A stretch of DNA of 64,000 nucleotides from Hyphomicrobium sp. (GCA_003987725.1 RXJH01000004.1:404395-468394), one strand, 5' to 3'; counted from the first letter of the stretch, positions 27,464 to 39,171 are shown. Notes: generated by a model from the letters alone, not told the origin. Program-made: numbers and translations.

Positions 27464-28258
27464 ATGTTGAAATTGCGGACTTCCAATGTAGCGGTTGGCG
27501 TTTTCTGCTGTGTGCTCACCCTCACGGGGATATTGGCGCAGCGCGTCTTTGCTCAAGACGAGGCAGCGGATCGTGAGACGGCTGCGGAGTTGCTCGAAGA
27601 CGGGCTGGACGCGCTTTCCGATCACGCCGACGAGTCTGGCCGGCGGCTTCTTGACCGGGTGGTCAGCGACTATCCGGGAACAATCGAAGCCTCGCGGGCA
27701 AAGCGTGCGATAGCAGCGCTTGATAGCGGTGAGCCCATTCCGGACGAACGGGCGCAAATCAAGGCAGGGCTCGCGGAGCGCACCGGCGAATACCGGCGCG
27801 CTTTTCTGGTCGATGTCGGAGACCGCGTGTTCTTCGCAGAGAACAGCGCAATTCTCGGTGGACGGGCGCGCAGCATCGTCGAAGGTCAGGCGCGCTGGCT
27901 CAATGCCCGGCCCGATCTTACCGTCCAGGTGATCGGGCGTGCCGACGAGGACGGTGGGCGGACCGCATTGACAGCTCTGTCGCTGCAGCGTGCTCAGGCC
28001 GTCCGTGATCGCCTGGTCGCGGCGGGAATTGCGGAAAATCGCATCGAGGTCAAAGCCGCCGGGAACGCGGACCGCCTTGCCGTGTGCGGCGGGCCTTTGT
28101 GCCAAGCTCAGAACCGGAATGCCGAAGTTTACATAAAGGACTGGCGTTACGATGGAACTTGGCCGCCGAGGGCTGCAACGTCGGGGTATCCTGCGAAAGC
28201 TTCGGTGGCTCCTGTGAGCGGCGCCCGGTCCGATCAGGCCGAGGCGATTTCGCAATAA
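27464..28258 (+). CDS. Second OmpA-domain periplasmic protein in the tol-pal cluster
   Basis: A 264-residue exported protein with a signal peptide (about residues 1-31, cleaved after RVFAQ). A helical region (about 33-110) resembles a degenerate TPR (ELLEDGLDALSDHADESGRR). The OmpA-like domain at about 115-225 reads VFFAENSAILGG, VIGRADEDGG and LSLQRAQAVRDRL. The Asp and Arg positions of the peptidoglycan site are kept although GHxD has become GRAD. There is no lipobox, unlike Pal. It probably binds peptidoglycan as a soluble companion of Pal/CpoB. Start at MLKLRTSN; an in-frame TTG five codons earlier is less likely. Confidence 0.85.
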   Translation: MLKLRTSNVAVGVFCCVLTLTGILAQRVFAQDEAADRETAAELLEDGLDALSDHADESGRRLLDRVVSDYPGTIEASRAKRAIAALDSGEPIPDERAQIKAGLAERTGEYRRAFLVDVGDRVFFAENSAILGGRARSIVEGQARWLNARPDLTVQVIGRADEDGGRTALTALSLQRAQAVRDRLVAAGIAENRIEVKAAGNADRLAVCGGPLCQAQNRNAEVYIKDWRYDGTWPPRAATSGYPAKASVAPVSGARSDQAEAISQ

Positions 28259-28400
28259 TTGCGCTCTGCCCCGTTGATGGGTCCTGCGACCCGGCGTAGG
28301 TGGAGGCGCACGCGATGCTGGGATACACTTTCTTCCAGCGGCAGTTGACTGGCGCTTCAGCGACTTAACATTAGAGAGAACATTAGGGGTAGAGCCGGGA

Positions 28401-29393
28401 ATGGCCAAGCTTGCGGGGATACTTCAGAGTGGCTTGCGATTGCAGATCGTCGCGCTGGCGTTCGCCCTATCGGCCGTTCCGGCAGTGGCGCAGACCACAG
28501 ACGCACGGCCATCGAAGAGCAGCGGGGTGGCTGCAGCAGCTTCGTCGGGCGATGCCGGACTCAAAGCGAGAGTTCAGGCGCTTGAGGAGCAACTCGTCGA
28601 TATGCAGGTCGTCGTCGGCACTTTAGAGTCGCTCGCCAAAAATGGTGGTTCGGCGGCTGCACCATTTCCATCGTCGGGCGGCGCGGTCTCAGCTGATCCG
28701 GCACGGATCGAGGGGCTGGAGACGCAGGTTCGTGCGCTTTCGGCGCAAGTGCAGCAGCTTTCGGATCAGGTTCGGAGCCTCGGCGGCGTGCCGCGCCGAT
28801 CGGACAATCAGGCGGCTCCGGATGCAGGCGCCGTCGAGCACGCGGATGCGGCGGTAGGTGGCTTCGGATCGACGACCGTTTCCTCGGGCGGCGATGCGAT
28901 CGGCGGATTGCTCGATAGCAATGGACAACCGGAGCCGGCCAGCGGCGTCACCGGATCGCCCGCGCCTGTCGCGACCGCGGCTTTGCCCGAGGCGAGCGAG
29001 CCGAACGCGAATCCGAAGCAGCTTTATGAAACCGCGTATGGCTACCTGCTGCAGCGCGATTACGGATCGGCGGAAACGGCATTCACCGATTTCCTGAAGA
29101 AGTTTCCCAACGACTCGCTCTCGGGAAATGCGCAATACTGGTTGGGCGAGACTTATTTCGTTCGCGGTCAATACAAGGCGGCGGCGAGCTCTTTTCTGAA
29201 GGGCTATTCGACCTATTCGCAAAGCGGAAAGGCCCCCGACAGTCTTTTGAAGCTTGCGATGTCGCTTGACCGGCTCGGACAGAAGGATGCGGCGTGCTCG
29301 TCCTTCTCGGAACTCGCGTCGAAGTTTCCGACGGCGGCGCAAAACGTGAAAGCACGCGCGCAGAGTGAACGGCAGCGGATCGGCTGCCAGTAA
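28401..29393 (+). CDS. cpoB: Tol-Pal system protein YbgF/CpoB
   Basis: A 330-residue periplasmic protein that coordinates peptidoglycan synthesis with Tol-driven outer-membrane constriction. Signal peptide about residues 1-30, then a trimerising coiled coil (LKARVQALEEQLVDMQVVVG and LETQVRALSAQVQQLSDQVR), a low-complexity linker and a C-terminal TPR domain from about residue 207 (LYETAYGYLLQRDYGSAETA, AQYWLGETYFVRGQY). Position after pal is canonical. Confidence 0.94.
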   Translation: MAKLAGILQSGLRLQIVALAFALSAVPAVAQTTDARPSKSSGVAAAASSGDAGLKARVQALEEQLVDMQVVVGTLESLAKNGGSAAAPFPSSGGAVSADPARIEGLETQVRALSAQVQQLSDQVRSLGGVPRRSDNQAAPDAGAVEHADAAVGGFGSTTVSSGGDAIGGLLDSNGQPEPASGVTGSPAPVATAALPEASEPNANPKQLYETAYGYLLQRDYGSAETAFTDFLKKFPNDSLSGNAQYWLGETYFVRGQYKAAASSFLKGYSTYSQSGKAPDSLLKLAMSLDRLGQKDAACSSFSELASKFPTAAQNVKARAQSERQRIGCQ

Positions 29394-29435
29394 AAGGAGC
29401 GGCGGGCTCTCGTTCTCCGCTGAGCTGATGAAGCC

Positions 29436-30791
29436 GTGAGTCGCCTATCGCCATTACCGATTACTGATCTCGAAGCGGACGCTGCCTTCAGCGGGCTTGC
29501 GCGGTTCGATCACGTCATCCTTGCCGTCTCCGGCGGGCCGGACAGCATGGCGCTGATGGTTCTCGCGGCGGAATGGCTGGCGCGTGCGAAGCTTGCGGCG
29601 CCGTCGCTTTCCGTCGCCACCGTCGATCACGGTCTTCGCCCGGAGTCGCGTTCCGAGGCTGAGCTTGTTGGCCGGGCTGCGGAGCGGCTTGGTCTGCCGC
29701 ACGCGATTCTGACGTGGGAGGGCGCGAAGCCGCGAACGGGCGTGGCGGCTGCGGCGCGCGCAGCGCGTTACCGGCTTCTCGAAGAGCACGCGCGCACCAT
29801 CGGCGGCGACAGCGTCGCGATTGCGACCGCGCATCATCTCGACGATCAGGCGGAGACATTTGTCATGCGCCTCGCGCGCGGCGCCGGTATCGATGGCCTT
29901 TCCGGCATGCGCAGCGAGCGGCCGGTTTCCAGCCGATCCAGGATTGCTCTGGTGCGGCCGCTCCTCGGCTTCGAGAAGGCGCGTTTGATCGCGACCGTCG
30001 CCGAGCGCGGCATTGTCCATGTCGAAGATCCATCGAACACGGACGATCGCTATGAGCGGACGCGCGTGCGTTCGGCATTGGTCGAACTGGCTGCTGCCGG
30101 TTTGCCGCCCGAGGCCCTGGCGACATCGGCGCGCCGCCTTGGGGACGCGCGCGAGGCGCTCGTCTATGCCGAGGAGCAGTTTATCGCGTCACTCAACATT
30201 TCGTTCGGCAACGAGGTTTTCGCGACACTCGATCGCCGGGCCTTTGATGCCGGTCCGGCCTTCCTGCGGCAGAAGGTGATGGCGCGTTTGATCGCCCGCT
30301 TCGGTGGAGACAGTCCCGAGCCGCAACTTTCTGAAATCGAAGCACTGTCATCCCGGCTTCGGGGGGAAGAAAAGTGCTCGGCGACGCTCGGTGGCGCGAT
30401 GATCTCGATCGGCCCGCGCTTCATCCGGTGCTGGCGAGAAGCCGGCCGGCTCGATCACACGGAGATCGAACTGCCGCCGCGGGCGTTAAGGATTTGGGAC
30501 AACCGCTTCGCCTTGTGCTGGTCTGCCGAAAACGAGGGGCAAGGGGCGGAGCCCAAAGGCCGTAAAACTATTACAGTCAAACCGTTGGGCGCCGCAGGCT
30601 ACGGGGCGATTTCACATCGCCTCCGCGACGAATTGCGACCGCCCGCGCGTGCCGCGGCGGCGCTACCGTCATTTTGGGCCGGGGGTGAACTCGTTGCAGC
30701 GCCCTCTCTCGCGCCTTTTGCCCTTCCGGAGGCCGAGCCGTTCGATCCTGCCGGGTTCGAATTGGCTCCTCTGGCATCTGTTACATCTTAA
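29436..30791 (+). CDS. tilS: tRNA(Ile) lysidine synthetase TilS
   Basis: A 451-residue enzyme that changes C34 of the CAU anticodon of tRNA-Ile2 to lysidine, switching it to AUA codons. The PP-loop ATP motif AVSGGPDSMAL is near residue 32, followed by ATVDHGLRPESRSEAE, the TAHHLDDQAETFVMRLARG metal/helix motif and SNTDDRYERTRVR. Start is GTG at 29436. The C-terminal region is poorly conserved, as usual. The cpoB-tilS-ftsH order is typical of alphaproteobacteria. Confidence 0.95.
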   Translation: MSRLSPLPITDLEADAAFSGLARFDHVILAVSGGPDSMALMVLAAEWLARAKLAAPSLSVATVDHGLRPESRSEAELVGRAAERLGLPHAILTWEGAKPRTGVAAAARAARYRLLEEHARTIGGDSVAIATAHHLDDQAETFVMRLARGAGIDGLSGMRSERPVSSRSRIALVRPLLGFEKARLIATVAERGIVHVEDPSNTDDRYERTRVRSALVELAAAGLPPEALATSARRLGDAREALVYAEEQFIASLNISFGNEVFATLDRRAFDAGPAFLRQKVMARLIARFGGDSPEPQLSEIEALSSRLRGEEKCSATLGGAMISIGPRFIRCWREAGRLDHTEIELPPRALRIWDNRFALCWSAENEGQGAEPKGRKTITVKPLGAAGYGAISHRLRDELRPPARAAAALPSFWAGGELVAAPSLAPFALPEAEPFDPAGFELAPLASVTS

Positions 30792-30942
30792 GGATTACGA
30801 CGTATGGTGGTCCCAAGAACCCGGGTAAACGCACGAACTTGTGCGGAGATTAGCCGCCACCTATGTTAAGGTCTCACTTTGGGGGCAGCAGTGCCACCGA
30901 GCACGCGCCATTTTGGTGCCGACGGCGCCATCAAGGAAGAAA

Positions 30943-32895
<1,953 letters not shown>

Positions 32896-32924
32896 TCGTT
32901 GGACGATGGTCCGCAAATTTCCTG

Positions 32925-32954
32925 GCGGCCGCGATAACATCGCGGCCGCTTTTT
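32925..32954 (+). terminator. Intrinsic terminator after ftsH
   Basis: A perfect 11-bp GC-rich stem (32925-32935 with 32939-32949) around an AAC loop, followed by TTTTT. It ends the tol-to-ftsH block and makes folP an independent unit. Confidence 0.92.
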
Positions 32955-32975
32955 CGTGAGTGGAATCCAATCGAG

Positions 32976-34079
32976 ATGAAACGATCCGTCTACCTGCAAC
33001 CTAGCGCGATCTTCTGGGACCGGAGCGCCACCCGGGCGGTTGATGAGGCCGACGTTCCCGAATGGAAGGGGTTGCCGCTTGCCGGCGGCCGGCTGTCGTT
33101 TGCGGCGCTCGATGTGCTGACGCGGGCTTCGCCCGAAACGAAGCGGCGTACGGTGGTTCTGGGAGACGCCTTCAGCGGCGACTGGGGCCGGGACGCGTTG
33201 TCGGCGGCGGACATTCTGCAAGCGCTTTCCGAGCCGCGTGCGCGCGTCGCCGGGTTGTCGCTCGATCGTCCGCGCATCATGGGCATCGTCAACGTCACGC
33301 CGGATAGTTTCTCCGATGGCGGCCAGTTCGCGACGACGGAGGCTGCGGTCGCGCACGGTTTGCGCCTCGTCGAAGAGGGCGCCGATATTCTCGACATCGG
33401 CGGCGAGAGCACGCGGCCGCAAGCCGAAACGGTCGACCTCGATGAGGAGCTGCGCCGGGTCATTCCGGTGGTCGAGGGATTGCGCGCCAAGACCGATGCG
33501 GTGATTTCGGTCGATACGCGCAAGTCCGAAGTGATGCGGCGTGCGGCTGCCGCGGGCGCCGACATTTTGAACGACGTCTCGGCATTCACGTACGACCCGG
33601 AAGCCTTGGAGGTCGCGGCCGAGACCGGCCTACCGATCGTCATCATGCATGCGCAGGGCGATCCGAAGACGATGAACGATAATCCGAAGTACGACGACGT
33701 CGTGCTCGATGTCTTCGATTATCTCGAGGGGCGCATCCAGGCGTGCGTTGCGGCCGGTATCCCGAAGGCGAAGCTCGTCGCCGATCCGGGCATCGGTTTC
33801 GGCAAGCATCTTCATCACAACGTCGCGGTGATGGCGGGCCTTTCGCTCTATCACGGGCTCGGCGTGCCCATCCTGCTCGGCGCCAGCCGCAAGAAGATGA
33901 TCGGTCAGCTCTGCAATGTGGACGACGCGAAGGACCGCGTGCCGGGGTCGCTCGCCTGCGCGCTCGCGGGTGTCGCGGCGGGCGTGCAGATCGTGCGCGC
34001 GCACGATGTCGCGGAAACGAAGCAGGCCATCGAAGTTTGGCGTGCGTGCTCGGCGGGGACGGAGAAGGGGCTCGATTAA
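32976..34079 (+). CDS. folP: Dihydropteroate synthase with N-terminal extension
   Basis: A 367-residue enzyme joining p-aminobenzoate to hydroxymethyl-dihydropterin pyrophosphate. The TIM-barrel motifs are complete: MGIVNVTPDSFSDGG, DIGGESTRPQ, ISVDTRKSEV, NDVSAF, VADPGIGFGKH and LLGASRKKM. They begin only at about residue 100, so the protein is some 90 residues longer than typical FolP. The extra N-terminus (with RRTVVLGDAFSGDWGRDAL) is in frame and coding-like. Folate supply fits the formyl-THF cyclo-ligase elsewhere in the window. Confidence 0.92.
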   Translation: MKRSVYLQPSAIFWDRSATRAVDEADVPEWKGLPLAGGRLSFAALDVLTRASPETKRRTVVLGDAFSGDWGRDALSAADILQALSEPRARVAGLSLDRPRIMGIVNVTPDSFSDGGQFATTEAAVAHGLRLVEEGADILDIGGESTRPQAETVDLDEELRRVIPVVEGLRAKTDAVISVDTRKSEVMRRAAAAGADILNDVSAFTYDPEALEVAAETGLPIVIMHAQGDPKTMNDNPKYDDVVLDVFDYLEGRIQACVAAGIPKAKLVADPGIGFGKHLHHNVAVMAGLSLYHGLGVPILLGASRKKMIGQLCNVDDAKDRVPGSLACALAGVAAGVQIVRAHDVAETKQAIEVWRACSAGTEKGLD

Positions 34080-34093
34080 GAGGGAAGGCCGCG

Positions 34094-34693
34094 ATGGTAA
34101 TGAAGCTCTATGATTTCGACCTTTCGGGTAACTGCTACAAGGTTCGCCTGCTGTGCGCCCTGCTGAATGTACCTGTCGATTTCGTACCGGTTGATTTGAA
34201 ATCCGGCGCTCATAAGCGCAGCCCACTGATTGACCTCAATGCCTTCGGTCAGATTCCGATCTTTGAGGACAACGAGCTGATCTTGAGGGATAGCCACGCC
34301 ATTCTCGTCTACATCGCGCGGAAGTGGGGTGGCGAAGCCTGGCTGCCAACGGACGCCGGTTCGATGGCGCTGGTCACGCAATGGCTGATGGTTGCCGAAA
34401 ACGAGATTTCGCGCGGGCAAGCCGATGCGCGGCGGCACGACAAGTTCGGTGCTCAGCTCGATGTGGTCGAGGCGCGGGAGAAGGCAACGCGCGTTCTTTC
34501 CATTATGGACAAACATCTTGCCGATCGGGATTGGCTGGTGCTCGACAGGCCGACGATCGCTGACATCGCCTGCATGCCGTACGTGGCGGTCGGATGGGAG
34601 GGTGGCGTACCTTTCGATCCCTATCCCGCCGTGGCTGCTTGGGTCGGCCGCATCAAGAAGCTTCCGCACTTTGTCGGCATGCCTGGCATGTAA
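34094..34693 (+). CDS. Glutathione S-transferase family protein
   Basis: A 199-residue GST. The N-terminal thioredoxin-like domain has YDFDLSGNCYKVRLLCALL, FGQIPIFEDNELILRDSHAIL (cis-Pro and the ES/DS glutathione-binding turn), and the helical domain has RPTIADIACMPYVAV (N-capping box). Substrate unknown; this subgroup often acts in detoxification or reductive cleavage. Start at MVMKL; a second ATG two codons later is equally possible. It follows folP by 14 bases and is likely co-transcribed. Confidence 0.9.
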   Translation: MVMKLYDFDLSGNCYKVRLLCALLNVPVDFVPVDLKSGAHKRSPLIDLNAFGQIPIFEDNELILRDSHAILVYIARKWGGEAWLPTDAGSMALVTQWLMVAENEISRGQADARRHDKFGAQLDVVEAREKATRVLSIMDKHLADRDWLVLDRPTIADIACMPYVAVGWEGGVPFDPYPAVAAWVGRIKKLPHFVGMPGM

Positions 34694-34706
34694 GAGTTCG
34701 TGCTGT

Positions 34707-36035
34707 TCAGCGGGCACTCGCGTTCGTCAGGCGGAGCATCCCGTAGAGAGCGAGAATTCCGCAGAGCAAGATGGTCGCGACAGCCGGGGCGCGCCAGTCG
34801 GTGCTGGCCAGGCGGGTGATGAGAAGCACCGCGCAGACGATGATGCCTGCGACCGGCAGGATCAGCGGTATTTCGAATTGTCCCAACGCTTCGCCCTTCC
34901 GGCGCTTCAACACAATGAGCGACGCGTTGACGGCGATAAAGACGACGAGCAGCAAAATCACCGTCGCGGCAGCGAGATCGGCAATTTCTCCGGCGATGAC
35001 GAGCAGCAGCAATAATCCGAGTATCGCTGCGATCGCGATGTGCGGCGTCCTCCGCTTCTCGTGCACGCGTCCGACGATGCCCGGCAGAAGTCCTTGTCCG
35101 GACATTCCGTAGATCAGGCGCGATGCCGTCACGTAATTCACGAGCGCGGTGTTCGCCACCGAGAAGAGCGCGATGAAGCTCATGAGCCCGGCGGGTATGT
35201 CGGGAGCGCTACGCTGCATGACCGCGGTCAATGGGCTCGGTGCTTCGGCGAGTTCCTGCCACGGCAGCACGGATACCGCAGTGATCGCGACGGCCACGTA
35301 CAGGAACGCTGCGGAAACCGTTGCAATGACGAGGCCCCACGGGATCGTGCGCTGGGGGTTCTTGCATTCCTCGGCGACGTTGATGGCGTCTTCGAAGCCG
35401 ATGAACGCAAAGAACGTGAGCACGGATGCTTGCAGCACGACGAGGGCGATACCCGTGTCCACGGTCCGTGGCGGGATTTCGAAATAGTCGACCGTGCCCC
35501 AGTAGGAGATGCCCGACACGATGACGAGGAGAATTCCCGAGACTTCCAACAACGTGCAGACGACGTTGACCCACATACTTTCGCGGATGCCCCGGAAGAC
35601 GATGCCGCTCATGATCAACAGAAAGCCCACTGCAAGGGCGGTCGGCGTCAATGCCTCGATGCCGGCGAAGTCGGCAAGGATTGCCGCGAAGATTTTCGAT
35701 TGGGTTGCGATCGAGGTCAGTCCGGACGCCACAAGGGCGAGCCCGATGGTGAAGCTCAGGAGCGGACGCTTGAATGCGCGGTCGGTCACGTATGCAGCGC
35801 CGCCCGCGCGCGGGTAGCGCGATCCGAGTGAGGCATAGGAGAGGGCCGTCAGAAGCGCCGCCAACATGGCGATGATAAACGACAGCCAGACGGCGGATCC
35901 GGCTTCGCCTGCGGCCTTGCCGATGAGGCCGTAAATTCCCGACCCGACCATGCTGCCGAGCGCATAGAGCGCGAGCTGTGTCGTTCCGATGGAGCGGCGG
36001 AGGCCGGGATTTGCGTCAGACGCCGCTTCGGCCAC
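34707..36035 (-). CDS. APC-family amino acid permease
   Basis: A 442-residue transporter with about 12 membrane helices. Helix 1 holds the consensus YALGSMVGSGIYGLIG with its unwound GSG, and helix 6 has FFAFIGFEDAINVAEECKNPQRTIP, typical of APC cationic or broad-range amino-acid permeases. Start is GTG at 36035 with AAGGA about 10 bases upstream. Converges on the GST gene with 13 bases between stops. Substrate not determined. Confidence 0.92.
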   Translation of the reverse strand: MAEAASDANPGLRRSIGTTQLALYALGSMVGSGIYGLIGKAAGEAGSAVWLSFIIAMLAALLTALSYASLGSRYPRAGGAAYVTDRAFKRPLLSFTIGLALVASGLTSIATQSKIFAAILADFAGIEALTPTALAVGFLLIMSGIVFRGIRESMWVNVVCTLLEVSGILLVIVSGISYWGTVDYFEIPPRTVDTGIALVVLQASVLTFFAFIGFEDAINVAEECKNPQRTIPWGLVIATVSAAFLYVAVAITAVSVLPWQELAEAPSPLTAVMQRSAPDIPAGLMSFIALFSVANTALVNYVTASRLIYGMSGQGLLPGIVGRVHEKRRTPHIAIAAILGLLLLLVIAGEIADLAAATVILLLVVFIAVNASLIVLKRRKGEALGQFEIPLILPVAGIIVCAVLLITRLASTDWRAPAVATILLCGILALYGMLRLTNASAR

Positions 36036-36071
36036 CAGGTAGCGTCCTTTTTTGCTGGAGTTGAAGTCCGG

Positions 36072-36536
36072 TCAGCTCGCTGCGGCCTTGCGGTCCGCTA
36101 GGCGGCGCTCGACGCCGGCGACGATGGCTTTGCGGATGTCGTCGGTTCGCTTTACGGACGCTGCAACAGGTACGTGCTGGGCTTCAGCGAACGCCCGGAG
36201 ACTTTCTGCCGATTTGATTTCCTGCAGGCGCATCATCAGGCCTTCGCTGCCGTGCTTGGCCAGCGTTACGAGCGCGGAGAAGCGATAAGGATTGAAATTC
36301 TCGGCGCGGTCGTGCCGCTCGTTCGACTCGGCCGGTGTCGCGGTTTCGGCGGCTTTCGGAGCCTCGACCGGCGGGTCCTCCGGCATCTCGCGAACGAGCA
36401 TGCGGTTGACGGCCTTGGTCAACGCGGCTGCGAGCCGGTCGGCCGCTTCGCCCTCAAGCGTTGTCTCGCGCCGGATGTGGGCGCGGAAGAACATCGCCAT
36501 TTCATCGCCGGGCCAGAGCTGTTTGCCTTTGCTCAT
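36072..36536 (-). CDS. Hypothetical partner protein of the orphan ParA
   Basis: A 154-residue, charged, mainly helical protein without membrane segment, signal or recognisable DNA-binding motif. Residues about 52-72 are a Pro/Ala/Glu linker between two helical halves (DRLAAALTKAVNRMLVREM and FSALVTLAKHGSEGLMMRLQEI). It lies 26 bases downstream of the ParA-like gene on the same strand. I infer a ParA partner or cargo adaptor; it is not a ParB homologue. Confidence 0.75.
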   Translation of the reverse strand: MSKGKQLWPGDEMAMFFRAHIRRETTLEGEAADRLAAALTKAVNRMLVREMPEDPPVEAPKAAETATPAESNERHDRAENFNPYRFSALVTLAKHGSEGLMMRLQEIKSAESLRAFAEAQHVPVAASVKRTDDIRKAIVAGVERRLADRKAAAS

Positions 36537-36562
36537 GATCGACGTCTTCTCGCCTGCAACAG

Positions 36563-37471
36563 TTAAGAAACGGATACTTTGTTCTTCTTCTTCGCCGCCA
36601 CGGTTTCAACCAGGCGAGCGATCTCCTGATGAAGCTCTTTGACGTCACCGGCAGCGTCGGAATACTTCACGTCGATCGATCGGAGCTGGCCGATGTAGTC
36701 GAAGGCGTTGGCGATGCCGTTGCGTTGCGGCAGGAACGTTTCGAGCACGGGATGCACGAGGCTTATTTCCTCGATCATCATATAGTCCCGGTCGTCGTTG
36801 CGCACGTAGTTCGCAAGACAGACATAGCGTCTGTCCTCGGTCGGCATTGCGGCTAGATCGTCGAGATTGCGCGTATCTTCGATCAGCATCGCGACGCGAT
36901 CGACGGCGAGCTGGGAAACGTAGTCCGGGCGGAAGGGCACGATGACCTTGTCGGCCGTTTTGAGCGCGGCGAGGGCTGCGAACGAGAGGCCCGGCGCGCA
37001 GTCGAGAATAACGACGTCATAATCGCCTTCGAAGCGGCGGATGAGGCTTTCCATGCGGCCGCGGACGCGATTCGCGACGACCTCTGGGACGTTGCTCTGG
37101 CTTGCCTGCTTCAGGTAGAGCTCGCCCTGGATGTCCTCGAGGAGGAGGGAACCGGGGACAAGCGAAATGGGGGCGGGCTTGCCGTTGGCGATCGATACAT
37201 CGCCGACGTTTTTCGCGACGTAATCGCGGGCGTTGGCGGGGATGCCGTCGAACAGGTCGTAGAAGTAATCGGCGATGGTTTTGCCGGCTTTGCGGGCTTC
37301 GTTCCAGCCCTGGCCGCCCATCAGGATGAGCGAGGCGTTGCATTGGGAATCGAGGTCGATCAACAGGACGCGTTTGCCCCCGTGAACGGCAAGCCCGTGA
37401 GCCAGCATCACTGCGACAGTGGATTTGCCGACGCCACCCTTGCGGTTAGCGACCGCTAGAAAGACTGCCAT
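36563..37471 (-). CDS. Orphan ParA/MinD-type ATPase
   Basis: A 302-residue ParA-superfamily ATPase. The deviant Walker A RKGGVGKST (residues 10-18) with its signature lysine, LLIDLDSQCNAS, VVILDCAPGLSF (Walker B region) and VIVPFRPDYVSQLAV are all present. No ParB and no parS-like palindrome were found close by, so it is not the chromosome ParA. Orphan ParAs position cargoes such as chemoreceptor arrays, carboxysomes, storage granules or secretion systems. It heads a two-gene operon. Confidence 0.88.
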   Translation of the reverse strand: MAVFLAVANRKGGVGKSTVAVMLAHGLAVHGGKRVLLIDLDSQCNASLILMGGQGWNEARKAGKTIADYFYDLFDGIPANARDYVAKNVGDVSIANGKPAPISLVPGSLLLEDIQGELYLKQASQSNVPEVVANRVRGRMESLIRRFEGDYDVVILDCAPGLSFAALAALKTADKVIVPFRPDYVSQLAVDRVAMLIEDTRNLDDLAAMPTEDRRYVCLANYVRNDDRDYMMIEEISLVHPVLETFLPQRNGIANAFDYIGQLRSIDVKYSDAAGDVKELHQEIARLVETVAAKKKNKVSVS

Positions 37472-37821
37472 AATCGATACCCCTCGGATTGCGCCCGCTA
37501 AACGACTTTGCCCCTGAAGCGTGCGCTACATCAATAGCCGACCTATGGGCCGATTCCGTGACTCCAGCCAACCTGTGTCTCAAAATCTCATAATGTGGAA
37601 AGAAGACATGAGTCCGTGCAACCCCGAGTGGAATTCGGTGTAACATTTGCGGCAATTCAGCCAGCGGCGTGGAATGCAAGTGCTTGCTCGGGCATCTATG
37701 GTCTCTAAGGGGACGGGAAAACACGCCGGTCGTAATTGGACGACGTGTTTCACTGCTATTTTGGGATTGCCGGTTCGAGCGCGCTGCACGAATGGGCTGA
37801 TCCGCACGACGGGAGGTTAGC
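37472..37821. other. Divergent spacer between parA-like gene and glmM
   Basis: 350 bases without a supportable gene. Both flanking genes need promoters here. I found no confident -35/-10 pair, long hairpin or inverted repeat. Confidence 0.45.
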
Positions 37822-39171
37822 ATGGTACGCCGCTATTTCGGGACGGACGGCATTCGCGGTCTCGCCAACAGGCATCCGATGACATCGGAGATTGCGCTGA
37901 AGGTCGGGATGGCCGCCGGGACCGTCTTCCGGTCGGGTACGCACCGCCATCGCGTCGTGATCGGCAAGGATACGCGGCTTTCCGGCTACATGCTGGAAGC
38001 GGCCCTGATGTCGGGTTTCACGTCGGTCGGCATGGACGTGTTCCTGCTCGGCCCGATGCCGACGCCAGCTGTCGCCATGCTGACTCGGTCGCTCAGGGCC
38101 GATTTGGGGGTGATGCTGTCGGCTTCCCACAACCCTTCCAACGACAACGGCATCAAGCTCTTCGATCCGGACGGCTACAAGCTCTCGGACGAGATGGAAA
38201 AGCAGATCGAAGATCTGATCGATTCCGATTCCAGATCCATGCTTGTCGATGCCGACCGCATCGGCCGCGCCACGCGGGTCGAGAGTGCGCAGGAACGGTA
38301 TATCGAGTTCGCCAAGCGCACGATGCCGAAGCAATTGCGCCTTGCCGGGTTGCGCATCGTCATCGATTGCGCGAACGGGGCGGCCTATAAAGTTGCGCCG
38401 GAGGCGCTCTGGGAGCTTGGGGCCGAAGTCATCAAGATCGGCGTCGAACCGAACGGCCACAACATCAATCTGAATTGCGGATCGACTTCGCCGAACGCGC
38501 TCGTCGAGAAGGTCAAGGAACTTCGCGCCGACATCGGCATTGCGCTCGACGGCGACGCCGACCGTGTCGTCATCGTGGACGAGAAGGGCGAGATCGTCGA
38601 CGGCGATCAGCTCATGGCGGTGATCGCGGAAAGCTGGCACCGGACGGGCAAGCTCGCGGCGGGTGGCATCGTTGCGACGGTGATGAGCAACCTCGGCCTT
38701 GAACGCTATTTGCGCTCCATCGGCTTGACGCTCGCGCGCACGCCGGTCGGCGATCGCTACGTCACCGAGCACATGCGCAAACACGGCTTCAACGTCGGCG
38801 GCGAGCAATCGGGTCATATCGTGCTATCCGACTTCACGACGACGGGCGACGGATTGGTCTCCGCCCTGCAGATCCTGGCATGCGTCGTCGCTACCGGGAA
38901 AACGGTGTCGGAAGTCTGCAACCGCTTTCACCCGCTGCCGCAAATCTTACGAAACGTGCGCTATGCCAACGGCCAGCCGCTGGAAGATACGCGCGTCATC
39001 AAGGCGATCGAGGGAGCAAAGGCGAAGCTCGGAGAAAACGGGCGCCTCGTCATTAGACCGTCGGGCACGGAACCCGTCATCCGCGTGATGGCGGAAGGCG
39101 ATGACGAGAAGATCGTGTCGAGCATCGTCGGCGACATCTGCGACGCCGTTCGATCGGCCGCGGCTGCCTAA
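37822..39171 (+). CDS. glmM: Phosphoglucosamine mutase
   Basis: A 449-residue enzyme converting glucosamine-6-phosphate to glucosamine-1-phosphate for UDP-GlcNAc, feeding peptidoglycan and [11 protein letters not shown] at the N-terminus, the phosphoserine loop [13 protein letters not shown] (Ser102), the Mg2+ motif ALDGDADRV, the sugar loop GGEQSGH and the phosphate loop [12 protein letters not shown] are all intact. Normal length. Confidence 0.97.
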   Translation: MVRRYFGTDGIRGLANRHPMTSEIALKVGMAAGTVFRSGTHRHRVVIGKDTRLSGYMLEAALMSGFTSVGMDVFLLGPMPTPAVAMLTRSLRADLGVMLSASHNPSNDNGIKLFDPDGYKLSDEMEKQIEDLIDSDSRSMLVDADRIGRATRVESAQERYIEFAKRTMPKQLRLAGLRIVIDCANGAAYKVAPEALWELGAEVIKIGVEPNGHNINLNCGSTSPNALVEKVKELRADIGIALDGDADRVVIVDEKGEIVDGDQLMAVIAESWHRTGKLAAGGIVATVMSNLGLERYLRSIGLTLARTPVGDRYVTEHMRKHGFNVGGEQSGHIVLSDFTTTGDGLVSALQILACVVATGKTVSEVCNRFHPLPQILRNVRYANGQPLEDTRVIKAIEGAKAKLGENGRLVIRPSGTEPVIRVMAEGDDEKIVSSIVGDICDAVRSAAAA

